The notes beneath the pieces are model-generated. The model searched no databases. It saw nothing but the letters and a program-made list of their open reading frames with translations, and was not told the origin of the DNA. From NCBI RefSeq assembly GCF_043951865.1, contig NZ_JBINJF010000022.1, positions 5,587 to 69,586 on the forward strand: DNA of 64,000 bases. Reading direction: 5' to 3'. This document shows, piece after piece, positions 1 through 9,126 of this stretch (positions are counted from its first letter, which is position 1; each line of letters opens with the position of its first letter). The position numbers and the translations under genes were made by a program. Origin of the DNA: JAMQKA01 sp043951865. Its GTDB lineage: Bacteria; Bacteroidota; Rhodothermia; Balneolales; Balneolaceae.

Positions 1-612
1 GTTAAAAAAATTTCTGCCTGTGCTGGTAACCCTGTTGTATTGTCTGCCAGGTGCTAATTTCCTTTTTTAGTGTAGCTACCACAAAATTCGCTAAGCATTT
101 AGCCACAGATTTACACTGATTACAACAGATAAGAGGCCTTTATAATACTGTTGTTTTGACCTCCCCAAGCCCTACTGTGTATCCAACGGAGCTATGAAGA
201 GATATTTCAAAGGTCTCGATAAGATTTATATGCCGAATAAGTGTCCTCTAATAACTACTACACGAATTAACTAATAACTATGCTAGTGTGGTGGTTACCA
301 CTTTAAAAAGTATAGTAACGCAAGTAGTGTAATAGTAAACAAGAATTCCCCTTTGAAGACCCTGTCCCGACCGCTGTCGGCAGGGTTTGGGAGATGTAGT
401 ACTCCCAATAAACTGTTTCACTACTTAACATACTTCGTGATAACCAACACTAGTTAAATATCGGAACCAGGCAGAATGCCGTCTGTCATATCTGAGAGGT
501 GTTTTGCATAATGCGAAAAAAAATATAAAAAATTCAGGGTACCCGGATTTTGATACGCCGTTATAGGTGAATGTGATTTTATAGATCGTAAAACAAAAAT
601 TAAACCAAGAAA
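1..612. other. Non-coding leader upstream of fecR
   Basis: No convincing gene is seen on either strand. The stretch is A/T-rich and carries scraps of dispersed intergenic repeats, such as the CCACAGATTTACACTGATTA type near 103-122. A 9-bp stem with a 2-nt bulge lies at 360-385 (CCCTG..CCGA pairing with TCGG..CAGGG) and has no T tract after it. A candidate promoter at 529-566 is listed separately. In this phylum an ECF sigma-factor gene usually lies directly before fecR, but none lies within these 612 bases. Confidence 0.6.
529..566 (+). promoter_or_regulatory. Candidate ECF-sigma-type promoter upstream of fecR
   Basis: The sequence AAAATTCAGGGTA (529-541), a 10-nt spacer and GATACGCC (552-559) recurs with identical spacing at 40810-40840, upstream of the GH28-like gene. 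It lies about 50 nt before the fecR start. GGGTA and CGCC are 15 nt apart, a spacing that would suit the -35 and -10 boxes of an ECF sigma factor. The promoter role is inferred; the shared bipartite motif is seen directly. Confidence 0.45.
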
Positions 613-1707
613 ATGGGGTCACGCATTAATATAAATCAACTTCATCGCTACCTGAACGGGGAATGTTCAGAGGAAGAGAAGCGGCATATCGAGGAGTGGA
701 TGCGGAAAGACCTTGAAAACAAACAGGTTGTAGATGAATTACGCCGCATATTAAGCGTTCAGCCTGAAAAGGAGCTTAATTCGGATACGCAGATGGCCTG
801 GCGAAAATTGGCCAATAAGATTAAGGAAAGCTCCCGAGAAAAGACAGACAAACCTGCAAATGATGACCAGCGGTCAGAAAAAAAGTATGTTTTTCAACAT
901 TCAGCTTCCCGCAGAACGGCCGCCAGTACGAAAAATAAGAACTACTTGAAATATTTTGTCCGGGCCGCAGCCGTTATGCTAATTGCACTGGTGGGCATCT
1001 ATTTTTTTATCAATCCCGGAGCGCTGTCCACTTCTGACGCTTCTAAGAACGTTTCCATGAAAGAGGTGGTTACCAAGCGTGCACATGAGGCTGAGTTATC
1101 ATTCAGTGACGGCACAAAGGTAGTGCTGAATGCGGAAAGCAAAATCAGGTTCCCCGAGCAGTTTCAGGCCAATACCCGCAAAGTTTTTTTAGAGGGCGAG
1201 GCCTATTTTGAGGTGGCCCACCTGCCTGATTCTCCCTTCATCGTACAAACCAATGGTGCCGAGGTCACTGTGCTGGGTACGCAATTTAACGTAAAAGCCC
1301 GCCCGGAAGAGTCTCAGATATCGGTGGCTGTTGCCGATGGAAAGGTTTCACTTGCATCAAAAAGCTCGTCTGAAGAAACCATTGGTGAAGAGGTTATTTT
1401 GGGTGCCAATCAGATGAGTGTCATTAAATCGGGGGCAGCTCCCATCGAACCTGCCAGTGTAAACATTGAAAAGCATCTTGCATGGTTACGGGGCGATTTT
1501 GCATTTGATGAGGAACCATTTGTCAACGTATTAAAGGAGTGGGAGCGCCGTTTCGATGTGAATTTTATTGTGGAAGACGCTTCACTAAAGTCAGTAAAGT
1601 TTTCAGGAGAATTCAGACGAGAAAGTCTTAACGAGATGCTTCAGTTAACATCTCAGTCTCTGAATTTTAACTACGAACGACAAAATAACACCATAATCAT
1701 AAACTGA
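613..1707 (+). CDS. FecR-family anti-sigma factor
   Basis: This is an inner-membrane anti-sigma regulator of the FecR type (364 aa). It holds an ECF sigma factor until the partner TonB receptor signals that substrate is bound. The cytoplasmic anti-sigma part spans residues 1-110, one membrane segment about 113-133, a periplasmic FecR domain about 150-250 (LEGEAYFEVAH and VTVLGTQFNVKA are typical), and a C-terminal DUF4974 (STN-like) domain about 295-363. The gene lies just before a SusC receptor that carries an STN domain, the normal partner in trans-envelope signalling. A cognate sigma gene would be expected next to it but is not in the window. No strong Shine-Dalgarno sequence precedes the ATG, as is common in this phylum. 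The family call is secure; the inducing sugar is unknown. Confidence 0.93.
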   Translation: MGSRININQLHRYLNGECSEEEKRHIEEWMRKDLENKQVVDELRRILSVQPEKELNSDTQMAWRKLANKIKESSREKTDKPANDDQRSEKKYVFQHSASRRTAASTKNKNYLKYFVRAAAVMLIALVGIYFFINPGALSTSDASKNVSMKEVVTKRAHEAELSFSDGTKVVLNAESKIRFPEQFQANTRKVFLEGEAYFEVAHLPDSPFIVQTNGAEVTVLGTQFNVKARPEESQISVAVADGKVSLASKSSSEETIGEEVILGANQMSVIKSGAAPIEPASVNIEKHLAWLRGDFAFDEEPFVNVLKEWERRFDVNFIVEDASLKSVKFSGEFRRESLNEMLQLTSQSLNFNYERQNNTIIIN

Positions 1708-1832
1708 TAAGATATCCATGAACATATGTACGACACACTCATAAATACAATGATGATATTATCGGTGCAATTGATGCCCGTAAATATTCGATTATAATGT
1801 TAATGTTAGTTAAGGAGGAAATGGGGATTATT

Positions 1833-4800
1833 ATGAAGATACCGAATACCGTAATATACACACTAAGTGCATTAGTTTGCTGCCTCTTCTTGATGCCTTT
1901 TTTGATATCGGGCCAGACAGTTGAGGCCCAAAGCGGTGACGATTTGGATGCGACATATACGCAGCGATTGTCATCTGTGGATTATGTAGAAGTTGAAGAG
2001 GGTAAATACCGGACCTTTAATTTTGAGTTTCGGAAAACGCCCTTCAAAGATGCTCTCCAGAAAGTGGCAGAAAAAGGGAATTACAAACTGCTTTTTAACC
2101 ACAACCTGGTATGGGATAAGCGAAAAGTGACTATGGAAATGAATCAGGTGAATCTGCGAGAAGCCTTCAACCGGATTCTGGGGCTTACCCCGCTTGATTT
2201 TGTTGTTGCCGGTAACGGCTACATTATCATTACGCAGAAAGTGGAGAATATGAAGACCAAAGTTCAGATTGAAACAGTTACTGGCGTAGTGACCGATGCC
2301 AATACCGGGGAGACGATGCCGGGAGTCAACGTTGTGGTTAAAGGAACCACAACCGGTACCTCCACCAACAGCGAAGGACGTTTTGAATTAAACGTACCCT
2401 CTCTGCAGGATACACTGGTATTTTCTTTTGTGGGATATCAGCGCAATGAAGTACCGATCAACGGGCGCACGCAGTTGAACGTGAATTTGCAGTCTGAGGC
2501 TATATCGGGAGAAGAAATTGTAGTCACCGGTTATGGTACGCAGGCCAGAAGAGAGGTAACAGGCTCCATCGCCTCCGTTGAATCCGAACAGATCAACCAG
2601 GTGAGTGAGTCTTCACTGGAAAATGCATTACAAGGTCAGGTTGCCGGCTTGCAGATGACGCAGACTGGTGGTTCGCCCACGCAGATGTCACGAATTGTGA
2701 TCAGGGGTATCAACTCGATATCAGCCGGTACTGAACCGTTGATTGTCATTGACGGCATGCCCGTTAACGGCAGTCATCAGGATGCCGGCGGCATGGACCA
2801 GGGTATCAACCCGCTCTCCCTGGTTAATCCGAATGATATTGAATCGATCGAGGTGCTGAAGGACGCTGCCGCAACCGCTATTTACGGTTCTCGTGGCTCC
2901 AACGGGGTTATCCTGATCAGCACCAAAGACGGAAGGCGCGGCGCTGGTACGTTTGACATGAACTATCAAACCGGATTCAGCACCCCCGTCGGTACCTACG
3001 ACCTTCTCGATACGTCTGAGTGGCTGGAAATAGTGGATCTTGCACGTGCAAATAATCCGAATAATCTGGATCCATTCGACCCGCTGAGTGATTATGACTG
3101 GCTAAATCTGCCTCCCGAAGGCCAATTAGACAGACAGGAGATTCAGAACATCAATACCGATTGGTTTGACAGGATCCTGCGGCCGGGGCAATTCCACAGC
3201 TTAAATGTTTCGTCCAGCGGCGGTACAGAGGGAGGCACCAGCTACTACGTGTCTGCCAACTACCGTACGGATGAGGGGTATCTCAAAACAAACAATATGA
3301 ACCGGATTGTTACCCGCGCCAACGTTGATCTCGCACCTCTCGAAAACCTTACCGCCGGTATTCGCACCAACTTTACCTTCCTGCAGCAGGATGAAGTACC
3401 GGTCAATGGCGGACCGCCCTGCTGCAACGATCAGGTTGCCAATGGTAACTGGACCCAGGCCGTTTCCGGAGCACTGCCCTGGTTACCTGTTTATAACGAT
3501 CAAGGCGAGTTGTTCCACCAGCGTTCTGGAAATAACCTTGTGGCTACCCTACACGACGAGTGGTACACATCATGGAGCAGAAATCTGCGTACGCTCGGTA
3601 AAATATTTGCCGATTACCAGATTCCCAATTTTGACAATCTGGAGATTCACTCCGAAATATCCCTTGATTACAAGTATAACAATGCTCTGAGGAGTGCGAC
3701 CGGTGATCTCCGGCCTTCAGGGGAGCCATACGGGCGCCAGCAGGGTTCCGAAGCCTGGTCGTATAATTACAACATTTATGGGACCTATCAGGACAGCTTC
3801 CTGGGGCTGCATAATATAAAAGTTACAGCCGGTACGGAGGCGTTCTCAGAAAATTCACTGAATTCCTTCCTGGAGGCCCTGAACCGCACGGCTACGGATG
3901 AGATGATCGGTAGCCCGGGAGGTAGTTCTATACAACGCTTGTCATTTAACCGAAGCCGGGAAACCCGGTTTATCGGATACTTTGCACGCGCCAACTATAA
4001 TTATCAAGGACGCTATATCGCACAGTTTAGTATCCGTCGTGACGGATCCTCCGTATTTGGTGCGGATAAGCAGTTTGGTACTTTCCCGGCTGGATCTGTC
4101 GGCTGGGTTATATCCGATGAGCCCTTTATGCAGAATGTAGACTTTTTGAGTTTCCTGAAACTGAGAGGAAGCTATGGACTGACAGGTAACGCCAACATAC
4201 CCACAAACGCAAAATTCAACAGTTTCGCAGGCTGGAAACGATATGGCAGCGTGCCAGTCGGGTACTACTTCAACCAGGTTGGCTCTCAGGAAGTTGGTTG
4301 GGAGACAACCGAAAGTACTGATGTAGGTTTTGAATTCGGAATCTTGAATGACCGGATTACGGGTAATGTATCCTACTACAAGCAGGATGTTACGGATATG
4401 CTGCTCGCAAGCCCGATAGCCCAATCCAATGGAACCGCATCGGAGCAGATTTGGGCAAATATCGGTGACCTGCAAAATCAAGGTTTCGAAATTTCAGTCA
4501 ATTCCCAGAATGTCGCAGAAGGCGATTTCTCCTGGAGGACCGAATTAAACCTGACGCTCAACGACAACGAGGTACTCTCGCTTACGCCTGTTATTTCAGA
4601 TAACAACTCCGGTCTGCGGCAAGGTGTAACCAACACGCGTATCGGTCAGGGCATTGGCCTGTACTTTATGGCTGAATCGGCCGGATTAAATCCGGATACC
4701 GGATATGAAATGATCTACGCGGTGGACAATGATCCGTTCCTTGTCAACGATAACGGCGAATATGTGGATCAGAATGGTAATGTGATAAGCGAAGAAAACC

Positions 4801-5444
4801 GGATAAATAACCCGAACTTCCTTGAGACGACCGATGAGATGATTCCGGCCACAGAATCCAATGTGAGCAATAACCGCACACTGATGGAGGGCAAGAGCGG
4901 CATCCCGACCTATTATGGCGGGCTTACCAACACGCTTTCCTATAAAGGCTTCGACTTCACATTTACCCTGAATTTCCAGGGTGGTAATTACATATATGAT
5001 CAGGTTTTGCAGGGCAAAACACGGCCGGCAGGTACAGGTAACTACAGTACTGAGCTGCTCGGTAACTACTGGACAGAAAATAACCGAAATGCCAGGTATC
5101 CGAAGCCAAGCTGGAACAACCAGTACATGGTAGACGGCAGTGTAGAGAGTTTCGGCACGCAAACATCGATGTATCTTTACAAGGCAGATTTTCTGCGTCT
5201 GCGCCGGGTACGGATAGGATACAACCTGCCTCCCTCCATATTAAACACTTTGAATATGCGTGGGCTCGAAATCTACCTCAGCGGAACGAACCTCTGGACA
5301 TATGCTCCGCACCATCCGGGTCTTGACCCCGAGGTCACCAGCTTTGGCAATCCGGAGCAGCGAAATCTGAACCCGGGCGTGTTGGGTACAGGGTATCTGC
5401 CCCCTTCCCAACAGTTCAGCTTGGGTGTTAATCTGAGCTTTTAA
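1833..5444 (+). CDS. SusC/RagA-family TonB-dependent receptor with STN domain
   Basis: This outer-membrane receptor imports oligosaccharides with the SusD partner, powered by TonB. After the signal peptide there is an STN domain (about residues 45-125), which contacts FecR, then a carboxypeptidase-D-like beta-sandwich (about 145-220, from VTGVVTDANTGETMPG), a plug with the family signature GSRGSNGVILISTK, and a long beta-barrel ending in a terminal Phe (VNLSF). Three in-frame ATGs exist at 1797, 1821 and 1833. AAGGAGG at 1812-1818 is only 2 nt from 1821 and 14 nt from 1833. I prefer 1833 because it begins a clean signal peptide (MKIPNTVIYTLSALVCCLF), but the spacing makes this uncertain. susD follows 40 nt later. 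The STN domain plus upstream FecR indicates substrate-induced ECF control. Confidence 0.94.
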   Translation: MKIPNTVIYTLSALVCCLFLMPFLISGQTVEAQSGDDLDATYTQRLSSVDYVEVEEGKYRTFNFEFRKTPFKDALQKVAEKGNYKLLFNHNLVWDKRKVTMEMNQVNLREAFNRILGLTPLDFVVAGNGYIIITQKVENMKTKVQIETVTGVVTDANTGETMPGVNVVVKGTTTGTSTNSEGRFELNVPSLQDTLVFSFVGYQRNEVPINGRTQLNVNLQSEAISGEEIVVTGYGTQARREVTGSIASVESEQINQVSESSLENALQGQVAGLQMTQTGGSPTQMSRIVIRGINSISAGTEPLIVIDGMPVNGSHQDAGGMDQGINPLSLVNPNDIESIEVLKDAAATAIYGSRGSNGVILISTKDGRRGAGTFDMNYQTGFSTPVGTYDLLDTSEWLEIVDLARANNPNNLDPFDPLSDYDWLNLPPEGQLDRQEIQNINTDWFDRILRPGQFHSLNVSSSGGTEGGTSYYVSANYRTDEGYLKTNNMNRIVTRANVDLAPLENLTAGIRTNFTFLQQDEVPVNGGPPCCNDQVANGNWTQAVSGALPWLPVYNDQGELFHQRSGNNLVATLHDEWYTSWSRNLRTLGKIFADYQIPNFDNLEIHSEISLDYKYNNALRSATGDLRPSGEPYGRQQGSEAWSYNYNIYGTYQDSFLGLHNIKVTAGTEAFSENSLNSFLEALNRTATDEMIGSPGGSSIQRLSFNRSRETRFIGYFARANYNYQGRYIAQFSIRRDGSSVFGADKQFGTFPAGSVGWVISDEPFMQNVDFLSFLKLRGSYGLTGNANIPTNAKFNSFAGWKRYGSVPVGYYFNQVGSQEVGWETTESTDVGFEFGILNDRITGNVSYYKQDVTDMLLASPIAQSNGTASEQIWANIGDLQNQGFEISVNSQNVAEGDFSWRTELNLTLNDNEVLSLTPVISDNNSGLRQGVTNTRIGQGIGLYFMAESAGLNPDTGYEMIYAVDNDPFLVNDNGEYVDQNGNVISEENRINNPNFLETTDEMIPATESNVSNNRTLMEGKSGIPTYYGGLTNTLSYKGFDFTFTLNFQGGNYIYDQVLQGKTRPAGTGNYSTELLGNYWTENNRNARYPKPSWNNQYMVDGSVESFGTQTSMYLYKADFLRLRRVRIGYNLPPSILNTLNMRGLEIYLSGTNLWTYAPHHPGLDPEVTSFGNPEQRNLNPGVLGTGYLPPSQQFSLGVNLSF

Positions 5445-5484
5445 CAACAAGTTTGTTACTCTCTAATCAGAAAAGGATATCATT

Positions 5485-7092
5485 ATGAAGAAGACGAAAT
5501 TACTAACATTCATAGTCGCCTGCTTGTTTGTGGCAATCGGTTGTGAAGGAGAAGATTACCTGAATAACGTGACCCCCTCTTCAGGTGAGGGTCCCGGACA
5601 GGGTGAATGGCAATCTGTAACCGATCTGGAACACTTGGTCGTAGGCTCCTACTGGATGACCTCAGGCGAATGCTGCAATGAAACCACATTTACTTTTAGC
5701 AGCTTTGCCCGAACATTGCCAACAGATATTACGGTTCCGTTCAGTGATGCCGGAAACGGCTATTTTATCGGACCTAGTGAAGCCAATGTGTTTTATGATC
5801 TGAATCATAATCCCGATAATTCGGCGCTAAATAAAATTTGGCGGAGTGCGTATGCCGTAATAGGTAACTCCAATGACGGCATTCAGTTCATTAATGAAAA
5901 TTTCATGAACAACGATGGTGAACCTCCGTTTGAGGATCCCGATAACCAGATCTCCAGGATCTACGGTGAATTCAAGTTCCTTAGGGCATATAATTACTAT
6001 ATGCTGGCCAAAACATTCTCTCCGCCCTACAGCCAGGATAATCTCTCGGAACAATCAGTCATAATACGTACCGAACCAACGGCCGGATTTGGTGAAGCCA
6101 ACAAGCCCCGGGGCACAGTTGAAGAACTCTATGATGTGATCGTTTCAGATCTGGAGGCTGCGATCGAAAATCTGCCCGATGCACCGCGCTCGGTCGATCC
6201 GGAGCAGTATAATTACAGCCGGGCCACCAAACCCGCTGCAAAACTGTTACTTGCACGGGTAGCTTTTGAAATGCAGAACTGGGACCTGGCCCAGCAAATG
6301 GCGACCGAGGTTATCGAGGATTCCCGGTTTACTCTGGATGAGGATCCTATCGTGGCCTGGGAGCAGGATATCCATACCCGCCCCAATGAAGTGGTCTGGT
6401 ATTACCAGTATGTTGACGGTGACGGCGTAGGCCATGCCAGTAACTGGAAATGGCCAAAAGCGTGGAACTCATGGAACGCCACACGTGCCGACTGGGGGCT
6501 GAGTGGTTCTATTGTCAACAACTCAAAGTTCATTGCTGCCAGTTATTCCTTCCTTGAAAAAGTGGATTGGATCGATAACGTAAATGACAGGAATGAGACC
6601 ACAGAGGCCACCAACGACCTGCGTTACCAGCAGCTGTACAAGCGGTTTGAGGCCGGTGATGACACCGGCGGGCTTGAGTTCGATCGGCCTACTGTTTGGG
6701 TGAACAAGTACTATAGAAATCCCGACGCTCCGCCGGTGACCAATGTACCGCTGTTGAGGGTTTCTGAAATGTACCTGACCCGGGCGATTATCTCATTCCT
6801 CGGCGGCAATGGTGCCAACCAGGATGTTGCCCAGGCGCGCAGCGACATCAATACCATTCGCGAGCGGGCAGGACTCAGTCCCATTGCACAGGGTGATCTC
6901 ACCGCCGAAATAATTCACGCAGAACGGATGCGGGAACTCTCATTCGAAGGAGACCGGCTGCCGTATCTGCAGGCACTCCGCCAGGATATACCTCGTGGAG
7001 ACCGTTCTGCAAACAGCCCGTTGCCATGGAATGACGGAAGCCTTGTATTCCCCGTCCCTACTGGTGAAACCGACTTTAACAATGCTCTATAA
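5485..7092 (+). CDS. SusD/RagB-family nutrient-binding lipoprotein
   Basis: This surface lipoprotein (535 aa) caps the SusC barrel and captures glycan. The signal peptide ends in a lipobox (VAIGC, lipidated Cys20). The middle is a helical TPR-rich SusD fold (YGEFKFLRAYNYYMLAKTF, ATKPAAKLLLARVAFEMQNW). The C-terminal region has the family hallmark AERMRELSFEGDRLPYLQAL. AAAAGGA at 5471-5477, 7 nt before the ATG, is a reasonable ribosome site. It is co-transcribed with the SusC gene, and a strong intrinsic terminator follows about 40 nt downstream, so susCD forms its own transcription unit. The glycan bound cannot be deduced from the sequence. Confidence 0.94.
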   Translation: MKKTKLLTFIVACLFVAIGCEGEDYLNNVTPSSGEGPGQGEWQSVTDLEHLVVGSYWMTSGECCNETTFTFSSFARTLPTDITVPFSDAGNGYFIGPSEANVFYDLNHNPDNSALNKIWRSAYAVIGNSNDGIQFINENFMNNDGEPPFEDPDNQISRIYGEFKFLRAYNYYMLAKTFSPPYSQDNLSEQSVIIRTEPTAGFGEANKPRGTVEELYDVIVSDLEAAIENLPDAPRSVDPEQYNYSRATKPAAKLLLARVAFEMQNWDLAQQMATEVIEDSRFTLDEDPIVAWEQDIHTRPNEVVWYYQYVDGDGVGHASNWKWPKAWNSWNATRADWGLSGSIVNNSKFIAASYSFLEKVDWIDNVNDRNETTEATNDLRYQQLYKRFEAGDDTGGLEFDRPTVWVNKYYRNPDAPPVTNVPLLRVSEMYLTRAIISFLGGNGANQDVAQARSDINTIRERAGLSPIAQGDLTAEIIHAERMRELSFEGDRLPYLQALRQDIPRGDRSANSPLPWNDGSLVFPVPTGETDFNNAL

Positions 7093-7128
7093 GTAATGTT
7101 GAGCTGGCAGAACCCTTAAATTACTGAA

Positions 7129-7163
7129 GGAGTACGATGGAAACTTCGTACTCCTTTTTATTT
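7129..7163 (+). terminator. Intrinsic terminator after susD
   Basis: A perfect 9-bp stem GGAGTACGA/TCGTACTCC (7129-7137 with 7146-7154) has an 8-nt loop and is followed directly by TTTTTATTT. It lies 36 nt after the susD stop and should end the susCD transcript. Confidence 0.88.
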
Positions 7164-7266
7164 GCAGGAGGAAACCTTGGGAAATCAGCATCCGGATAAT
7201 TCATCCTGGTATCTGGTGATGAGGGTTTAATTGAATAGTGGAAAAAATGCGGTTTAAAGGGATGTG

Positions 7267-9078
7267 ATGAAAGAAGATACAAGTATATTTCGCTGCATTA
7301 GGTTTGTACAATTACTAATTCTGTTGGGTTTTGCCATTCATTTAGCAGGATGTGAGTCGAATTCCACTTCCGAGAGGTACAGTAACCAGTATATAAAGGG
7401 ATGGAATATTCTTTCTGATAACGAGCAGAAATCCCAGCTGGTGATCGATCATCTGGAGGAATACGATATCAATCACCTGCAGATATCCCACCAAATTGTC
7501 ATGGATCTGAAAGATGTCCGCAACACCGAAAAACGGCAACTTACCAATGAGCTGACTAAAAAGGCCCATGAAAAGGGAGTTGAAGAGGTAGTGGTGTGGG
7601 ATCACGCTCTTTATGATCTCGACTACTATCCCGATCGATTTAAAACCGGTCCCGACAGAACCATCAACTTGGACAATCCCGAATTCTGGAAGTGGGTAAA
7701 ACAGGATTACCGTGATATGCTGGATATGGTTCCCGGGATAGACGGTATCGTCCTCACTTTTATCGAAACCGGCGCACATGTGGAGGATCAGTATTCCAAA
7801 AAATTGGAAACCGAGGGACAGAAGCTGGCGGCCCTGGTGGATACGCTATCCAGCGTGATTATTGACGAGCGGGACCTTTCGCTGTATGCCCGTACCTTCT
7901 TTTACACCAAGCAGGAGATGCGTGCCGTGCTGGATATGGTTGAGCTGATTGAGCATGACGAGATCACAATCATGATGAAAGAGTCGCCGCACGATTTTAT
8001 CATGACGCACCCGAACAACCGTTATGTGGAGCGGGTGGACCGCCCGGTACTTGTAGAGTTTGACCCAACCGGGGAATTCCACGGACAGAGCATCGTGGCC
8101 GGAACGTTTGCGGAGCATATCAGAGATCGATGGTCCTATTTTCTGAACCAATCCAATGTCGTCGGTTATGTGGCCCGTACCGACAGGTTTGGAACTACCC
8201 AGATCCTGAATCGTACTTCAGAGCTGAATTTATATACCCTTCACGCACTTCAGCAGAATCCGGATCTCGACCTCGACCGGATCTATGAAGAATTTATTAC
8301 TCAGAACTACGGGAAAAAAGCGGTGCCACCTCTAAAGCTAGTATTCCAAAAGGCCGAGGACATTACCAAGTCCGTTTTTTACTCACTGGGATTGAATACG
8401 GCCAATCATTCCCGCCTCGATTTTGATTATCCCTCCATATACGGCAGACACGTCTCCGGGAAGTGGCTGGAAAATCCCGTTGCGGATATCGCTCATAATG
8501 TGGATACCACCCTTCATTACTGGAATGAAGTGGTCAATCATCTTTCTCCCCCGCGATATAAAGAACCTGATGGACCCTTGAAGATAGAGGCCCACTGGGT
8601 AGTGGAAAACGGATGGGTGGAACCGGGTGAAAAAATGACTATGGAATACCTCCGGATGGTTGTCAGGGAAAAGAATTACGGGGTGGAACTGGCACGTAAA
8701 GCCCTTCAGGAGATCGAAAACGCCGAGCCGTACATTGAAAGCAGTCAACAGTATGACAAGCTATATCAAACATTCAGGCGAACTCTTATCACCGCCAGGC
8801 TGCGAAGAGGTGCAGCCAAATCGTATTACGGGTACAGGTTGTATAACCGGGGTGCGCCATACCAGACCGAAGAGCTGAAAGAAGTACTTAAAAGCGGGCT
8901 ACAGGAATTGGCAGCGATGGCGGATACCGTCGAAGCTTATCCCCACCCGCATACCGAAGGACAGTGGAACTGGTGGGAAGATGCGGAGGATGCCCGTGAG
9001 CTGTATCGCAAAGTAAATTCGGACGGGTATGAGCCGTACGGATCGACCGGAGTTCAACTTGTTCAGCCGTTGAAATGA
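7267..9078 (+). CDS. Lipoprotein with GH67/GH115-like TIM-barrel features, function unknown
   Basis: 603-aa lipoprotein. The start at ATG 7267 is preceded by AAAGGG 5 nt upstream; an in-frame GTG at 7264 is less likely. The signal peptide ends in a lipobox (IHLAGC, Cys29). The first 350 residues alternate strands and helices like a glycoside hydrolase barrel. The segment DNPEFWKWVKQDYRDML followed by DGIVLTFIETG resembles the 'DGF.VKANSEG' region of alpha-glucuronidase-type GH67/GH115 proteins, and I rest the comparison on that alone. The C-terminal half is helical and Trp/Tyr-rich (GQWNWWEDAEDARELY). The gene follows the susCD terminator and sits 48 nt before a GH42 gene, so it probably acts on the imported glycan at the cell surface or in the periplasm. 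No catalytic residue can be assigned. It could be a new glycoside hydrolase family or a divergent member of a known one. Confidence 0.6.
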   Translation: MKEDTSIFRCIRFVQLLILLGFAIHLAGCESNSTSERYSNQYIKGWNILSDNEQKSQLVIDHLEEYDINHLQISHQIVMDLKDVRNTEKRQLTNELTKKAHEKGVEEVVVWDHALYDLDYYPDRFKTGPDRTINLDNPEFWKWVKQDYRDMLDMVPGIDGIVLTFIETGAHVEDQYSKKLETEGQKLAALVDTLSSVIIDERDLSLYARTFFYTKQEMRAVLDMVELIEHDEITIMMKESPHDFIMTHPNNRYVERVDRPVLVEFDPTGEFHGQSIVAGTFAEHIRDRWSYFLNQSNVVGYVARTDRFGTTQILNRTSELNLYTLHALQQNPDLDLDRIYEEFITQNYGKKAVPPLKLVFQKAEDITKSVFYSLGLNTANHSRLDFDYPSIYGRHVSGKWLENPVADIAHNVDTTLHYWNEVVNHLSPPRYKEPDGPLKIEAHWVVENGWVEPGEKMTMEYLRMVVREKNYGVELARKALQEIENAEPYIESSQQYDKLYQTFRRTLITARLRRGAAKSYYGYRLYNRGAPYQTEELKEVLKSGLQELAAMADTVEAYPHPHTEGQWNWWEDAEDARELYRKVNSDGYEPYGSTGVQLVQPLK

Positions 9079-9126
9079 CTGTTGAACCGGGACAGCAAAT
9101 TTTATGTGAAATTAAATCGCAGGCTT

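Noticed and set aside
360..385. Hairpin as an intrinsic terminator
   Set aside because: There is no T tract after the stem, and similar CCCGAC..GTCGGG palindromes occur in the dispersed repeats.
425..622. Small minus-strand frame in the leader
   Set aside because: It overlaps the candidate promoter and fecR start, is Phe-rich without family likeness, and has no ribosome site.
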